64,000 nt of DNA from Polyangiaceae bacterium (GTDB taxonomy: Bacteria > Myxococcota_A > Polyangia > Polyangiales > Polyangiaceae). A program made the translations under genes and the position numbers. The stretch covers positions 1-64,000 of the forward strand of contig JAICTZ010000022.1 of assembly GCA_025936115.1 (NCBI GenBank). Reading direction: 5' to 3'. Below, piece after piece: positions 29,416 to 38,717 of the stretch; within the stretch, counting starts at the first letter, position 1, and every line of letters begins with the position of its first letter. The notes under the pieces were generated by a model. It saw only the letters and a list, made by a program, of their open reading frames with translations, made no database searches and was not told where the DNA came from.

Positions 29416-31181
29416 CGCGGCGGCGGACCGTACAGCGTCTTCCGCTTCTGAATGTAACCGAAGTTCGTGGTCGTCTTCATCTCCTGCAGCACGGTGCCGT
29501 CCGACGTGATCTCCTGAATCACGCCTTTACCACCGAACGCGACCACCAAGTTTCCGTTCCACAGGCGCTGAACGTCGCCCATCACGTCCGTTTGGTACGC
29601 GATGCCCATCGCCTTGTACGACCAGACTTCTTTCACGGTCTTGGCGCTGAGGTCGAGCTTGATCTCGATCACCTGCGACCCATCGCCCGTGCCGACGGCG
29701 ACCGAGGTCGTCGAGCCCGCGACGCTGCGCGAGTTGTTGTTGAAGATCAGGAAATCGTCGAGGCCGAGCACTTGAATCCCGTGCTCGCTGCCGAGCCAGA
29801 CGTCGCCGGTGAACGTCTTGGTCGCGCCGTTCAAGATCCAGACCGTCGAACCGTCCGTGCGCTTGATCTTCGCGACCGAACAGTGAATGTGATCGGAGAA
29901 GATCAGCGTGTCGTCCATCGGCGAGTACTGAATGTCGTTGACGTGGCACTGCCCGGTCGTGCCGAGCGCCTTTTGCGAGTTGACGATGGTTCGAACCTTG
30001 CCGTCGGGCGAGCGCTCCTTGATGTCGCTGCAGCCGTCCGTTCCGCCGTCATCCGCGTAAAACGCGACCGTCTCGTCGGGCAGCACGGTGAGCTGATGCG
30101 ACAGCCTCGACATCTGGCTCGTGAGGTCCTCGTCCGTCATGCCGTCCATCGAGACGCGATGAACGCGTGCGTCGGCGAGGTTCGGCGGATGGTTGTTGAT
30201 CCACATGTGCGTGCCTGCGTAGTCCATCACCGCGCCGGTCACGTAATCCTCGATGTTGTACCACCACACGATATCGCCGTCGGAATCGACGATGTACGCG
30301 GGCCCGCTGCCGCTCGAGTTCGCGACGTACTGCCCGGTGATCAAGAAGCCGCCCGCGAGCAGCGACGGGTCCGTCGGCATCTTCGTCACGGTCGGTTTCA
30401 CGAGCCCGTTCGCGAGCGGTCCGCTCATGATCGTGTAGTCCGGGCTTTGGCAATCGCCGCTCGGGCCCGTCGCCGTGATTCGATAGTGATAGGTGTGCGA
30501 CGCCTTCATGCCGAGCAGCAGCGTGCGGTAGTTCGGTTGCGTCAGATCGACGGGCGCCGTGAGGCCGTAGGACGTCGTGAGGCCAAAGTCGATCTTTGCC
30601 GATTGAACGCCCGCGAGCGACGTCGAGAAGGTCACGATGCCGACGGTGCCGATCTTCGGACTGACGGACGACGATTGATCGAACGTACAGCTCGCTCCAC
30701 CGCCCGTGCCGCCTCCAGCGCTGCCGCCGGTGCTCATCCCGCTGCCACCGCTGCCGCCGGTGCTCACTCCGGTGCCGCCGCTGCCGCCGGTGCTCACTCC
30801 GGTGCCACCGCTGCCGCCCGTGCTCATGCCGCTGCCGCCGCTCATGCCGGTTCCACCGGTTCCGGTGCCGCCGCTGCTCACACCGGTGCCGCCGCTGCCG
30901 CCCGTGCTCACACCGGTGCCGCCGCTGCCGCCCGTGCTCACGTCGCTGCCGCCGCTGCTCACGTCGGTGCCACCCGTGCTCACGCCGCTGCCGCCGGTGC
31001 CCGCGGTGCCCCCCGAGCCACCGCATCCAGCAAAGACCGCGAGCCCTCCGCACAAGAGCGCGGCAAGCTCGAGGCTACGTCCTCGCCTGACAGCACGCGT
31101 TGACCGGTTGCCGGCCGTCGACTGACCCCTGGTTACTCGGTTCATCAATGCACTCCTTGGGGTTTCGTTCACGGGGAACAC
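29412..31181 (-). CDS. lipoprotein arylsulfotransferase (ASST)-like
   Basis: DSDGDIVWWYNI, SRLSHQLTVLPDETV, HVNDIQYSPMDDTLIFSDHIHCSVAKI, TVWILNG, GSEHGIQVL; lipobox AGCGGS. Confidence 0.8.
   Translation of the reverse strand: MFPVNETPRSALMNRVTRGQSTAGNRSTRAVRRGRSLELAALLCGGLAVFAGCGGSGGTAGTGGSGVSTGGTDVSSGGSDVSTGGSGGTGVSTGGSGGTGVSSGGTGTGGTGMSGGSGMSTGGSGGTGVSTGGSGGTGVSTGGSGGSGMSTGGSAGGGTGGGASCTFDQSSSVSPKIGTVGIVTFSTSLAGVQSAKIDFGLTTSYGLTAPVDLTQPNYRTLLLGMKASHTYHYRITATGPSGDCQSPDYTIMSGPLANGLVKPTVTKMPTDPSLLAGGFLITGQYVANSSGSGPAYIVDSDGDIVWWYNIEDYVTGAVMDYAGTHMWINNHPPNLADARVHRVSMDGMTDEDLTSQMSRLSHQLTVLPDETVAFYADDGGTDGCSDIKERSPDGKVRTIVNSQKALGTTGQCHVNDIQYSPMDDTLIFSDHIHCSVAKIKRTDGSTVWILNGATKTFTGDVWLGSEHGIQVLGLDDFLIFNNNSRSVAGSTTSVAVGTGDGSQVIEIKLDLSAKTVKEVWSYKAMGIAYQTDVMGDVQRLWNGNLVVAFGGKGVIQEITSDGTVLQEMKTTTNFGYIQKRKTLYGPPPR
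30700..31015 (-). repeat. tandem low-complexity array encoding (STGGSGGTGV)n-type linker
   Basis: Repeated ctgccgccggtgctcactccggtgccgccg-type ~30-bp units. Confidence 0.85.
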
Positions 31182-32266
31182 GGTTTGAGAATGGTCATGT
31201 ACAAAGGCGCCGGGTTACGGCAGTTGCCGCAGAGCAGACCGACCACCCACGTGCCGGTGCCGTCGATACCAGTGAAGCTCGCGCCATTTTTGTCCTTGAG
31301 CTCTTTGAAATCGAGCACGAAGCCCGTCGGGATCGACGCGCGGTACGTCGCGAGCGCGATGCGATCCAGATCGAGGAACTTCGTCTCGAGCTCGGCCGGT
31401 GTCTCCGCGTAGTGACCGACGATCGCGTCCGTCACGTCGCCCGGCGCAAACTCGCGCCCGAGCCCGTTGGTCATCATGTGCGACCAATCGAGCGTCAGCG
31501 CCGTCGTACCGGCGGGCACGACCGTGGGTGTCAAATCGTGAAGGTTCGCCGTGTACGCGAGCTTCATCGAATCGTTCGTGATCGGCACGACCGTGTTCGT
31601 CGAGCTCGCATCGAGATTGAACGCCTGCATCATCCGCAGGTTGCGCCCGAGCACCGTCCCCGCTTCCACGCCCGCGATGAAGGACGCGCTGCTCGGCGGA
31701 TACGCCGCCGCGTCGAAGTACGGATTGATCATGTCCGACGTCACCGGGGTCGTATTGATCGTGAAGTCATACAGCTTTGCCGACGTCACACCGGGAGCCA
31801 GCTGCAAACTGAGCGGCGGCGACACGATCAAATCCGACGTGAACAGCGCGTCCGCATTCAACTTCGCCTCGAACTGATCGAGCGGCAGATCCCAGAACAT
31901 GACGACCGCCAACCCCAGGTCCGCGCCCGGCGCGACCTCATGGTGCTCGAAATCCTGCGTGAGCCCACTCCAGTCGAACGTAAGGTTCGACATCGAGGCC
32001 ACCGTCACGGGCGTCAGCGTGATCGTGCTCGAGAACGCGTAATCGTTCTTCTCGCTCGCGACCACGTTCGCCGAGCACATTTGAGCCGGCATACCGCCAC
32101 CGCCACCACTGGCCACGGTTCCGCCGCTCCCTCCGGCGCCAGCGCCAGCTCCTCCACCCCCGCCGCTGCCGCCCCCGTCTCCACCGCCGTTACTTGCACA
32201 ACCAACTGTTGCGGCGCAGAGGCACGCCCACAGCGCCATCGTCTTCACTGAGCCCATTCGCCTCAA
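31169..32266 (-). CDS. lipoprotein of unknown function with Gly-rich linker
   Basis: Lipobox TVGCAS, Gly-rich N-terminal linker, globular C-terminal domain not assigned. Confidence 0.7.
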   Translation of the reverse strand: MRRMGSVKTMALWACLCAATVGCASNGGGDGGGSGGGGGAGAGAGGSGGTVASGGGGGMPAQMCSANVVASEKNDYAFSSTITLTPVTVASMSNLTFDWSGLTQDFEHHEVAPGADLGLAVVMFWDLPLDQFEAKLNADALFTSDLIVSPPLSLQLAPGVTSAKLYDFTINTTPVTSDMINPYFDAAAYPPSSASFIAGVEAGTVLGRNLRMMQAFNLDASSTNTVVPITNDSMKLAYTANLHDLTPTVVPAGTTALTLDWSHMMTNGLGREFAPGDVTDAIVGHYAETPAELETKFLDLDRIALATYRASIPTGFVLDFKELKDKNGASFTGIDGTGTWVVGLLCGNCRNPAPLYMTILKPCSP

Positions 32267-32557
32267 ATCCTTCTCCGCGCGTGCGACCGCCTACGTGAAC
32301 ACATTCTCGCCATCGAGAGGTGGTACCCCAGAAGCGGTGGAAGGAGGCACTCGTCGCCGCAACGCGCCGGGCGACGAGCGGCGCGCAGTTGCGTACAGCG
32401 GGCCGTTCCGTTACGAAATCAAACCGTCGACGCAACTTGCCCCGCGGTCCGGGCGTCTTGCCGCGCCGAGTCATGCGCGCTAGCGGCGCAGCGTCACCGG
32501 TCGATCCGCTTCGGCCGGCCTACCCCGCAAGGGTGTTGCCGCTATCAGCCTATAGAG

Positions 32558-33928
32558 TTAGAGCCCGCTGAAGAACGACCAGATGTTCGCGGCCGCCGTC
32601 GACGTGATGGTGTGGTCCCAGTTTCCCGTGCAGTAAGCGACCGGGCTCCCCGCCGCGCAGCCGCCGTACGACTGACAACCCATGAACGACGACGTCGTCA
32701 TCTGATTGCACCCATTCTGCGCCACCCAAAAATCGCGCGTCGCCTCCCCCTTATCGGGAGTCACCAACGTATCCGCCGTCCCTTGATGAACGATGATGGC
32801 CGGCTTCGCGTCAGCGTTCGGACACGAATCCGGCCCGAGCCCTTCCACCGGCGCGAACCCGCGGAACCAATCGTGGTGTGCGCAAGCGATCGAATTCGTG
32901 AACATCCCGCCCATACTGAACCCCGCGATGAACACCCGACTCGGATCGATGCAGAACCGACTCTCCATCTCGCTAATCAGCGTCTGAATGAACGTGTAAT
33001 TCGCGTCATTCGCCGTCCACGTCGACTTCAGCACATTGTCACCCCAATGCGACGTAGTCCCCGGAGCGGGCCCCTCCCCTTGCGGCCACACCGTGATCGC
33101 CTTTCCATTCGACCGCGACGTGAAATTGAAGAGCCCCACCACCGCCACATTGTTCATGTCGTACCCGTGCAACCCGAACACGAGCGACAGCGGCGTCTTG
33201 TTGTCCGTCCCGCTCGGAACATCGACCAGGTAATAACGGGTCGTGCCTCCGATATCGACGGTCTGCTGCACCTTCGGATCGGGCCGATTGAGCGCAGTGC
33301 CGCACCCGGTCGAACTCGTGGGCGCGCCTGCGGCACCGCCTGCGCCGCCGCCCGCTTGGCCGCCGCTTCCGGCTGCTCCGCCAGTGATCGCGCCTCCGCT
33401 GCCCGCGCGACCGCTCGAGCCTGCCATCCTTCCACCGGCGCCGCCGCCCATGCCGCCGGCGTCCCCGGCCATCCCGCCCGCGCCATTGGTCATGCCGCCG
33501 GAGCCGTTGCTCATGCGGCCCGCGCCGCCCGACATTCGTCCGGCGCCTGCCGTCATGCCACCGGTGCCGTTTTGCCTCCCGCCCGAGCTGCTCGTGGTCC
33601 CGGCGGAGCTCGTCATGCCCGCGGAGCTCATCGTGCCCGCGGAGCTCATCGTGCCCGCGGAGCTCATCGTGCCGGCGGAGCTCGTGCCACCGGCGCTCGT
33701 GGTGCCGCCTGAGCTCGTCATGCCACCCGAGCTCGTCGTGCCGCCGGAGCCGCTCACCTTGCCGGCGGTTCCGCCGCTTCCGACCGCGCCTGAGCCTCCG
33801 GCGCCGCCTGAACCCGAGTTACCGTGGCCGTTGTTCGTGCTGTCGTCCGAGCATGCGGCGCTGAACACGAGCAGAGAACCGATGAGCACGGAGCGAGGAG
33901 CGCGGCGAATGAGATCATGAGTGTTCAT
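32558..33928 (-). CDS. lipoprotein CE1/PHB-depolymerase-like alpha/beta-hydrolase esterase
   Basis: Lipobox SAACSD; LVFGLHGYDMNN, FIAGFSMGGMFTNSIACAHHDWFRGFAPVEG (GxSxG), GTADTLVTP. Confidence 0.87.
   Translation of the reverse strand: MNTHDLIRRAPRSVLIGSLLVFSAACSDDSTNNGHGNSGSGGAGGSGAVGSGGTAGKVSGSGGTTSSGGMTSSGGTTSAGGTSSAGTMSSAGTMSSAGTMSSAGMTSSAGTTSSSGGRQNGTGGMTAGAGRMSGGAGRMSNGSGGMTNGAGGMAGDAGGMGGGAGGRMAGSSGRAGSGGAITGGAAGSGGQAGGGAGGAAGAPTSSTGCGTALNRPDPKVQQTVDIGGTTRYYLVDVPSGTDNKTPLSLVFGLHGYDMNNVAVVGLFNFTSRSNGKAITVWPQGEGPAPGTTSHWGDNVLKSTWTANDANYTFIQTLISEMESRFCIDPSRVFIAGFSMGGMFTNSIACAHHDWFRGFAPVEGLGPDSCPNADAKPAIIVHQGTADTLVTPDKGEATRDFWVAQNGCNQMTTSSFMGCQSYGGCAAGSPVAYCTGNWDHTITSTAAANIWSFFSGL
33603..33692 (-). 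repeat. about five 18-bp tandem units (gcggagctcatcgtgccc) in esterase linker
   Basis: Read directly; encodes (SSAGTM)n. Confidence 0.88.
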
Positions 33929-34241
33929 ATTTGACCTGCTCGAGCGGTGAGGCGGCGGGGTTGAAGGCGCGGGACTACATCCCAAGCGGCGCGAGATTTG
34001 CAGACGTGGACGCATGGGCCGGGTGTCTGCAGGCGAGAGATGGGTACGTCGCAGTGTTGCCACGGCGGGGATTCCGTCGACGGCGCGCGCTTCGCAGCAA
34101 GCCGAGCAGGACAAAGGTAGAATCGTGCGTCGAGTGTTCGCGAATTTGCGCGAGCGATTGAGCACGAAGTGAGCAATCGTCGTCAGTGACGCGCCGAGGT
34201 CGTCGCCGTATGTCTTGACGAACGCGAGCAGAAGCTCTTTG

Positions 34242-34733
34242 TCAGCCCTTCCGGCTCAGGCTCAAGGCTGCTCTGAGCGCCGGCAACGCGGCGAGGTCCT
34301 TTGGACGGCCAGTGAACTCCTTCGACTGGATCAAGCGCTCCAGGCCGAGGACGCGAATGGTCACGTCCCCGAGCTCCATCTCGATGGCATCGGCAAGTAG
34401 ATCCTCGTAGGCGGTGTCTGCGAAGATCGTCCCGAGCACGTCCAAATCGGAGAAGCGAGTGGAGAGTAGGGCATGCCCCGGTCCGAGCAAGTGGGCGTCC
34501 GTCGGCCGCAGGCGGCGCGGATCGACCCGATACACTGCATCCACCTCGCCAAGCGCGGCGAGCAGCCGCTTCACGTTTTCGGGCGTTCGCCGATGCACGA
34601 GATCCAGATCAGCCGTGACGATTGGAGCGCCCTGAAGCACGCCCGCGAGACCACCCACGACAATGAACTCGACGCCGTGCTGCGAGAGCACGCGCAGCAA
34701 CGGCAAGTATCTAGTGCTCTCCACCTGGACCAC
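34242..34733 (-). CDS. nucleotidyltransferase-fold protein (MNT/AbiEii-like)
   Basis: VEFIVVGGLAGVLQGAPIVTADLDLVHRRTPENVKRLLAAL NTase GG...DxD signature. Confidence 0.75.
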   Translation of the reverse strand: MVQVESTRYLPLLRVLSQHGVEFIVVGGLAGVLQGAPIVTADLDLVHRRTPENVKRLLAALGEVDAVYRVDPRRLRPTDAHLLGPGHALLSTRFSDLDVLGTIFADTAYEDLLADAIEMELGDVTIRVLGLERLIQSKEFTGRPKDLAALPALRAALSLSRKG

Positions 34734-34923
34734 GCTTTACGCGCGCGAGACGGCGGAGGACCTCGACTTCGACCGCGGCCTGCTCGGCCTCGATCAGCCG
34801 CTCGAGCGGCGTGAGCGCGAGCGCACGGCGGATCTGCGTCAGATCCACGCCGTCCTCATTGAATGCGGGCTCTTCCCCGCGAACGGTGAGGCGCGCCTCG
34901 TAGTGCAGCACGACCGACTTCAT
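34711..34923 (-). CDS. small protein overlapping the NTase gene, possible antitoxin partner
   Basis: ATG at 34923; 70 aa; 23-nt overlap with 34242..34733; TQIRRALALTPLERLIEAEQAAVEVEVLRRLAR helical. Confidence 0.6.
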   Translation of the reverse strand: MKSVVLHYEARLTVRGEEPAFNEDGVDLTQIRRALALTPLERLIEAEQAAVEVEVLRRLARVKRGPGGEH

Positions 34924-35051
34924 CGACCCGAGCCTACCACGCACTGAGCGAGGCTCACCTCCGCGAAGACCGGAGCCTGCGCAGCCATGCGCTCCATACA
35001 TCGTGCGGAGAGCACCGGTGCAACTGGATGCCCCTCCGGTAGGCTACGTGC

Positions 35052-35861
35052 ATGCGTCTGCCGCCGCCCGTTTCCGGTCCTTCCGCAGGACCACTGCCCG
35101 CGTGGCCGCCCGTGCACACGGCGCGCGGGCCCGGAAGCGTCAGCACGTCTCACGCGCATCACGCCATGCACCTCGTCGTCAGCCACGCCGGCCTGATCCA
35201 CGTAGAAGTTGGCGGCGAGCTTCACCACGTGCCTGGCGTCCTAACCGCCCCCGACGCCCGCCATGCGATCGACGCGCGCGGCTCGGAAGTGACGCTCGTC
35301 TTCCTCGACCCGGAAAGCGACACAGGCGAGCGGCTGCGCGCGACGCTTGCGGGCCCCGTGCGCTTGCTCACGGCAGAGGAGCGCGACCGGCTCGTCGGCG
35401 ATCCCTCCACGGAAGCAAGCAGGCTACGCGGCGGCACTGCTTGGACCGCCGCGCTCCTGCAAGCATTGAACGCCGAACCGGCTCCCCAGCGTCGCGTTCA
35501 CCCGCGCGTGCGTAAATTGCTCCGTCACCTCAGCGTGCTGCCCGCTTCCGGTGACACCTCGCTGGATGCGCTCGCCGCCGCGGTCGGCTTGTCGCCTGGC
35601 CGCTTGATGCACGTGTTCACGGAATCCGTCGGAATCCCGCTGCGCCCGTATCTCGGATGGCTGCGGCTCCAGCGCGCGGCAGCCGCGATCGCAAGCGGAG
35701 TCCCGCTCAGTCAAGCCGCGGCGACGGCCGGATTCGTGGATGCTGCCCACATGACACGAGGCTTTCGCGCCATGTTCGGCGCCACCCCCTCCTCCCTCCG
35801 CGCCGCGGCAGCCAGTCCATACAAGCCGAACCCGTCGACCACCCGCACCCTCAGGGAATGA
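35052..35861 (+). CDS. AraC family transcriptional regulator
   Basis: C-terminal LAAAVGLSPGRLMHVFTESVGIPLRPYLGWLRLQRAAAAIASGVPLSQAAATAGFVDAAHMTRGFRAMFGATPS. Confidence 0.93.
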   Translation: MRLPPPVSGPSAGPLPAWPPVHTARGPGSVSTSHAHHAMHLVVSHAGLIHVEVGGELHHVPGVLTAPDARHAIDARGSEVTLVFLDPESDTGERLRATLAGPVRLLTAEERDRLVGDPSTEASRLRGGTAWTAALLQALNAEPAPQRRVHPRVRKLLRHLSVLPASGDTSLDALAAAVGLSPGRLMHVFTESVGIPLRPYLGWLRLQRAAAAIASGVPLSQAAATAGFVDAAHMTRGFRAMFGATPSSLRAAAASPYKPNPSTTRTLRE

Positions 35862-36214
35862 CGCACGACAACGACGGCCTCCTCGCACGACAGTTCTGGG
35901 CTTATCAGCACGTCCACGCCGATCGCCGTAACCTACTCATCCACGCGTTGACCGTTCCGCTGTTTCTCCTCGGCAACTGCGCGGTGCTCGCCGCGCCGTT
36001 CACGCGTGGATGGTTTGCGCTCGCGGGCCTTGCGATCACGGCGGTCGCGTTCGCAATGCAGGGGCGCGGGCATGCGTTCGAATCGGGACGGCCCATGCCG
36101 TTCAGCGGGCCACTCAACGCGGTGCTCCGCATTCTGGCTGAGCAGTGGATCACGTTTCCGCGATTCGTGCTCTCGGGAGGGTTTGCGCGGGCGTGGCGAG
36201 CGGCGCGATCGTAG
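35858..36214 (+). CDS. Mpo1-like/DUF962 family membrane protein
   Basis: NLLIHALTVPLFLLGNCAVLAAP, QGRGHAFE motif; ATGA overlap with araC stop. Confidence 0.75.
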   Translation: MTHDNDGLLARQFWAYQHVHADRRNLLIHALTVPLFLLGNCAVLAAPFTRGWFALAGLAITAVAFAMQGRGHAFESGRPMPFSGPLNAVLRILAEQWITFPRFVLSGGFARAWRAARS

Positions 36215-36249
36215 GGAATGTCACGCCGGCTGGAGTCGCCATTGGCCGT

Positions 36250-36783
36250 CTACGGCGGGTCTCCGCCGGTCTTGCGTGGCTTCGGGTCGTACTTCGCGTC
36301 GGTGAGCGCCTTCGCGATCGAATGGCCGGCTGCTTCGGCACCGCTGCGCACGTCGGAGTTGTACGCTCGCTCGGCACCCATCACTTGACCTTGCAGCGCG
36401 ACGCGACCGTCCGGCGAGAGCGCGCGAACATCGACGACCAGCTGAGCTTGTCCGGCCATCCCGTCCGTCAAGTAGCGAACGACGCCGCTGCCCGCGGTGT
36501 AACTGGAGAACGACAGCTCGACATAGGGCGGTGCCGGTGGATGCGCCGTCGCGTCGACGATGTGGCCTTCGACACCCGCCTTGCGCAAATCGTCCTCGAC
36601 GACGAGCACCGTCGTGTCAACGAACCCACCGTCGTCCTTTTCGCGTACGGAGTCGGCGCGCGCGACGACGATGGTGATCTCTTGCGACACGCGATACCCA
36701 GAACTGCGCGCGAACGTATGCCAATTGGCGTAGTAGGTGCAGCTAACCAGACACGAGGCGAGACCAAGCGCGTATCGACGCAT
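36250..36783 (-). CDS. DUF4410-like lipoprotein
   Basis: MRRYALGLASCLVSCTYYA lipobox; conserved pattern RYLTDGMAGQAQLVVDVRALSPDG and AGHSIAKAL. Confidence 0.55.
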   Translation of the reverse strand: MRRYALGLASCLVSCTYYANWHTFARSSGYRVSQEITIVVARADSVREKDDGGFVDTTVLVVEDDLRKAGVEGHIVDATAHPPAPPYVELSFSSYTAGSGVVRYLTDGMAGQAQLVVDVRALSPDGRVALQGQVMGAERAYNSDVRSGAEAAGHSIAKALTDAKYDPKPRKTGGDPP

Positions 36784-36830
36784 CTTCGACCTAGGCAACT
36801 TGCGCAATCGGCGGCAACCGACTGAAGTAC

Positions 36831-38717
36831 TCAAGTCGGCGAACGCCGTGAACGGCGGCGGGCGCGCAGCACGAGCCCGCTCAACATCATCAAAAACATC
36901 GTCCCGAGGTGCGGCGCGGAGCGCAAGGGCACCGTACAGCCGCAGCCGCTCGACGACGTGTCGGCGCTCGGCGGACCGCTGGCGTTCGTCCCCGCCGACG
37001 CGCCGTTCCCGCCGCCGGCCACGGTGCCCGATCGGCCGCCCGGATTCGTCGCCGAGGTGCCGCCGCTGCTCGTGCCAGTACCTCCGGTGCCGCCTGAAGC
37101 GCCCGGCATGCCGCTCGTTCCACCCGTCACGTCGGCGCCCGCCGTGCCGCCTCCCAAGCCGCCGCCATTCGTTCCGGTGCCGCCGATGCCACCGCCCGGG
37201 CTCGACCCCGCGACGGCTGCACCTCCGCTGCCGCCGGAACGTCCGCCGCGCGCAGTCCCTCCTGCACCCGCCATGGCTCCATTGCCGGCCCTGCCGCCCG
37301 CGCCCGTTGCCTTGCCCGCTGTTCCTGCCATGCCCCCCGTTCCCGCCATGCCGCCGCTGCCGCCGGTCATGGTCGCGCCGTACTCGTACGCACCGAGATC
37401 GGGAGCGGCCCCCACGTAAGGGAGCATCACGTCGACGCCGCGGTCGATGAGCACGCCGCCTGCTTTGGGCTTCATAAAATCGATGTTCGGTAGACTGCCG
37501 TCCGCCTGGCGGGGTCCGGTCGCGCCGGTGTCACTCGTGCTCATGAACGCGTTCGTCTCGCTGACGTTGAGATCCCAGGTGTTACTCGCCGTGTCGACGC
37601 CGGTCATGTTGCTGTTCTTGTCGGGGAAGCCGACGTTGTTCCGCATGCGGTGCACCTTGTCACCCATGAGCGTGATGGTCTGACTCGTGTCACCGGCGGG
37701 GCTCGCGAGCATGTTGTACTGCACGCCGTTCATGTACGACGTGTTGTTGAGCCAGGTGTTGCCGCCCGAGGAGTGGTTCGCGTAAAAGCCGCTAGCCTTG
37801 TTTTTCCACGCCACGTCGTTTTGGACGAGGTGACGAATGCCCGTCTGGCTACTGCCGACCTTGAAGCCGTTGCCGTTGCCGTCGGCAGGGCTCGTCGAGC
37901 CGCCGTTGGCGTAACCGTTCTGGAAAGCCCAAGACTCTTCGATGGTGACGGGCACTTCTTGCGAGATCAGATCGTAGCCGTCGTCGGAGTTGAGCCACGC
38001 GCGACAGCCGCGGATGATCGTGCTCGGCCCGGTCGTTTGGTAGTGGACGCCGAAGCCGTCGCTATTCTGTCCGTCGCCCTGACTGCCGTCCTTGTCGTAA
38101 TTGTCGTGCGAGTCGCAGTTGAGGATCAGATTGCCGCCCGTCCCCGTGTCGATGAACAGACCGGGCCCGAAGCCGTTGTGAATATCCAGCAGCTCGTAAA
38201 TATTGTTACTGCCGCCATTGCTTCGCAGAGTCGAGATCGAATGGTCACCGCTCGCGCCGACAGGGGAGCCGATGATCTCGAAGCCCTTGATGTGAAGGTA
38301 GCTGCCGGTGACGAGCAGACACGGCGTGTCGGCGGCTGCATTCGTCGTCTTGTAACGCGAGCAGTCGAGCACGGCGTGCTCGCCCTCGTAAACGAAGAAG
38401 CCAATGCGGTTGTCGTCCGACGTGCCGCTCTTCGCGAGCTTCGTCTGCGCCGTGATGGCATAGGTGCCAGCGCGGAAGTACACGGTATCTCCCGCCGCCG
38501 CCGTGCTCGCCGCCTTCGACAGGGTCGCCCAAGGTGCCGCGAGCGTTCCGGCTCCGGAGTCACTCCCCGTCGGGGCGACGTAGTAATCGGCGGCGCTCGC
38601 CGTTCGAGCCGCGACGAGAGCGGCGCTCGCCGCCAGCACCGCGCACAATGTCGCTCCACGCCGGCGCAGGGTTCCGCGCCGCGCGTGGTTCGCGTTCTCG
38701 ATGGACTTCGTTTTCAT
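36831..38717 (-). CDS. PL9-like right-handed beta-helix pectate lyase with Gly-rich linker and MYXO-CTERM-like C-terminus
   Basis: YYVAPTGSDSGAGTLAAPWATLSKA DUF1565-like start; NCDSHDNYDKDGSQGDGQNSDGFGVHY; C-terminal GCGCTVPLRSAPHLGTMFLMMLSGLVLRARRRSRRSP. Confidence 0.85.
   Translation of the reverse strand: MKTKSIENANHARRGTLRRRGATLCAVLAASAALVAARTASAADYYVAPTGSDSGAGTLAAPWATLSKAASTAAAGDTVYFRAGTYAITAQTKLAKSGTSDDNRIGFFVYEGEHAVLDCSRYKTTNAAADTPCLLVTGSYLHIKGFEIIGSPVGASGDHSISTLRSNGGSNNIYELLDIHNGFGPGLFIDTGTGGNLILNCDSHDNYDKDGSQGDGQNSDGFGVHYQTTGPSTIIRGCRAWLNSDDGYDLISQEVPVTIEESWAFQNGYANGGSTSPADGNGNGFKVGSSQTGIRHLVQNDVAWKNKASGFYANHSSGGNTWLNNTSYMNGVQYNMLASPAGDTSQTITLMGDKVHRMRNNVGFPDKNSNMTGVDTASNTWDLNVSETNAFMSTSDTGATGPRQADGSLPNIDFMKPKAGGVLIDRGVDVMLPYVGAAPDLGAYEYGATMTGGSGGMAGTGGMAGTAGKATGAGGRAGNGAMAGAGGTARGGRSGGSGGAAVAGSSPGGGIGGTGTNGGGLGGGTAGADVTGGTSGMPGASGGTGGTGTSSGGTSATNPGGRSGTVAGGGNGASAGTNASGPPSADTSSSGCGCTVPLRSAPHLGTMFLMMLSGLVLRARRRSRRSPT

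Noticed and set aside
3800-38000. Many regularly spaced GC-rich short repeats that could be mistaken for CRISPR-like or minisatellite arrays
   Set aside because: All lie in frame within Gly/Ser/Thr linkers of secreted proteins; no unique spacers between constant repeats
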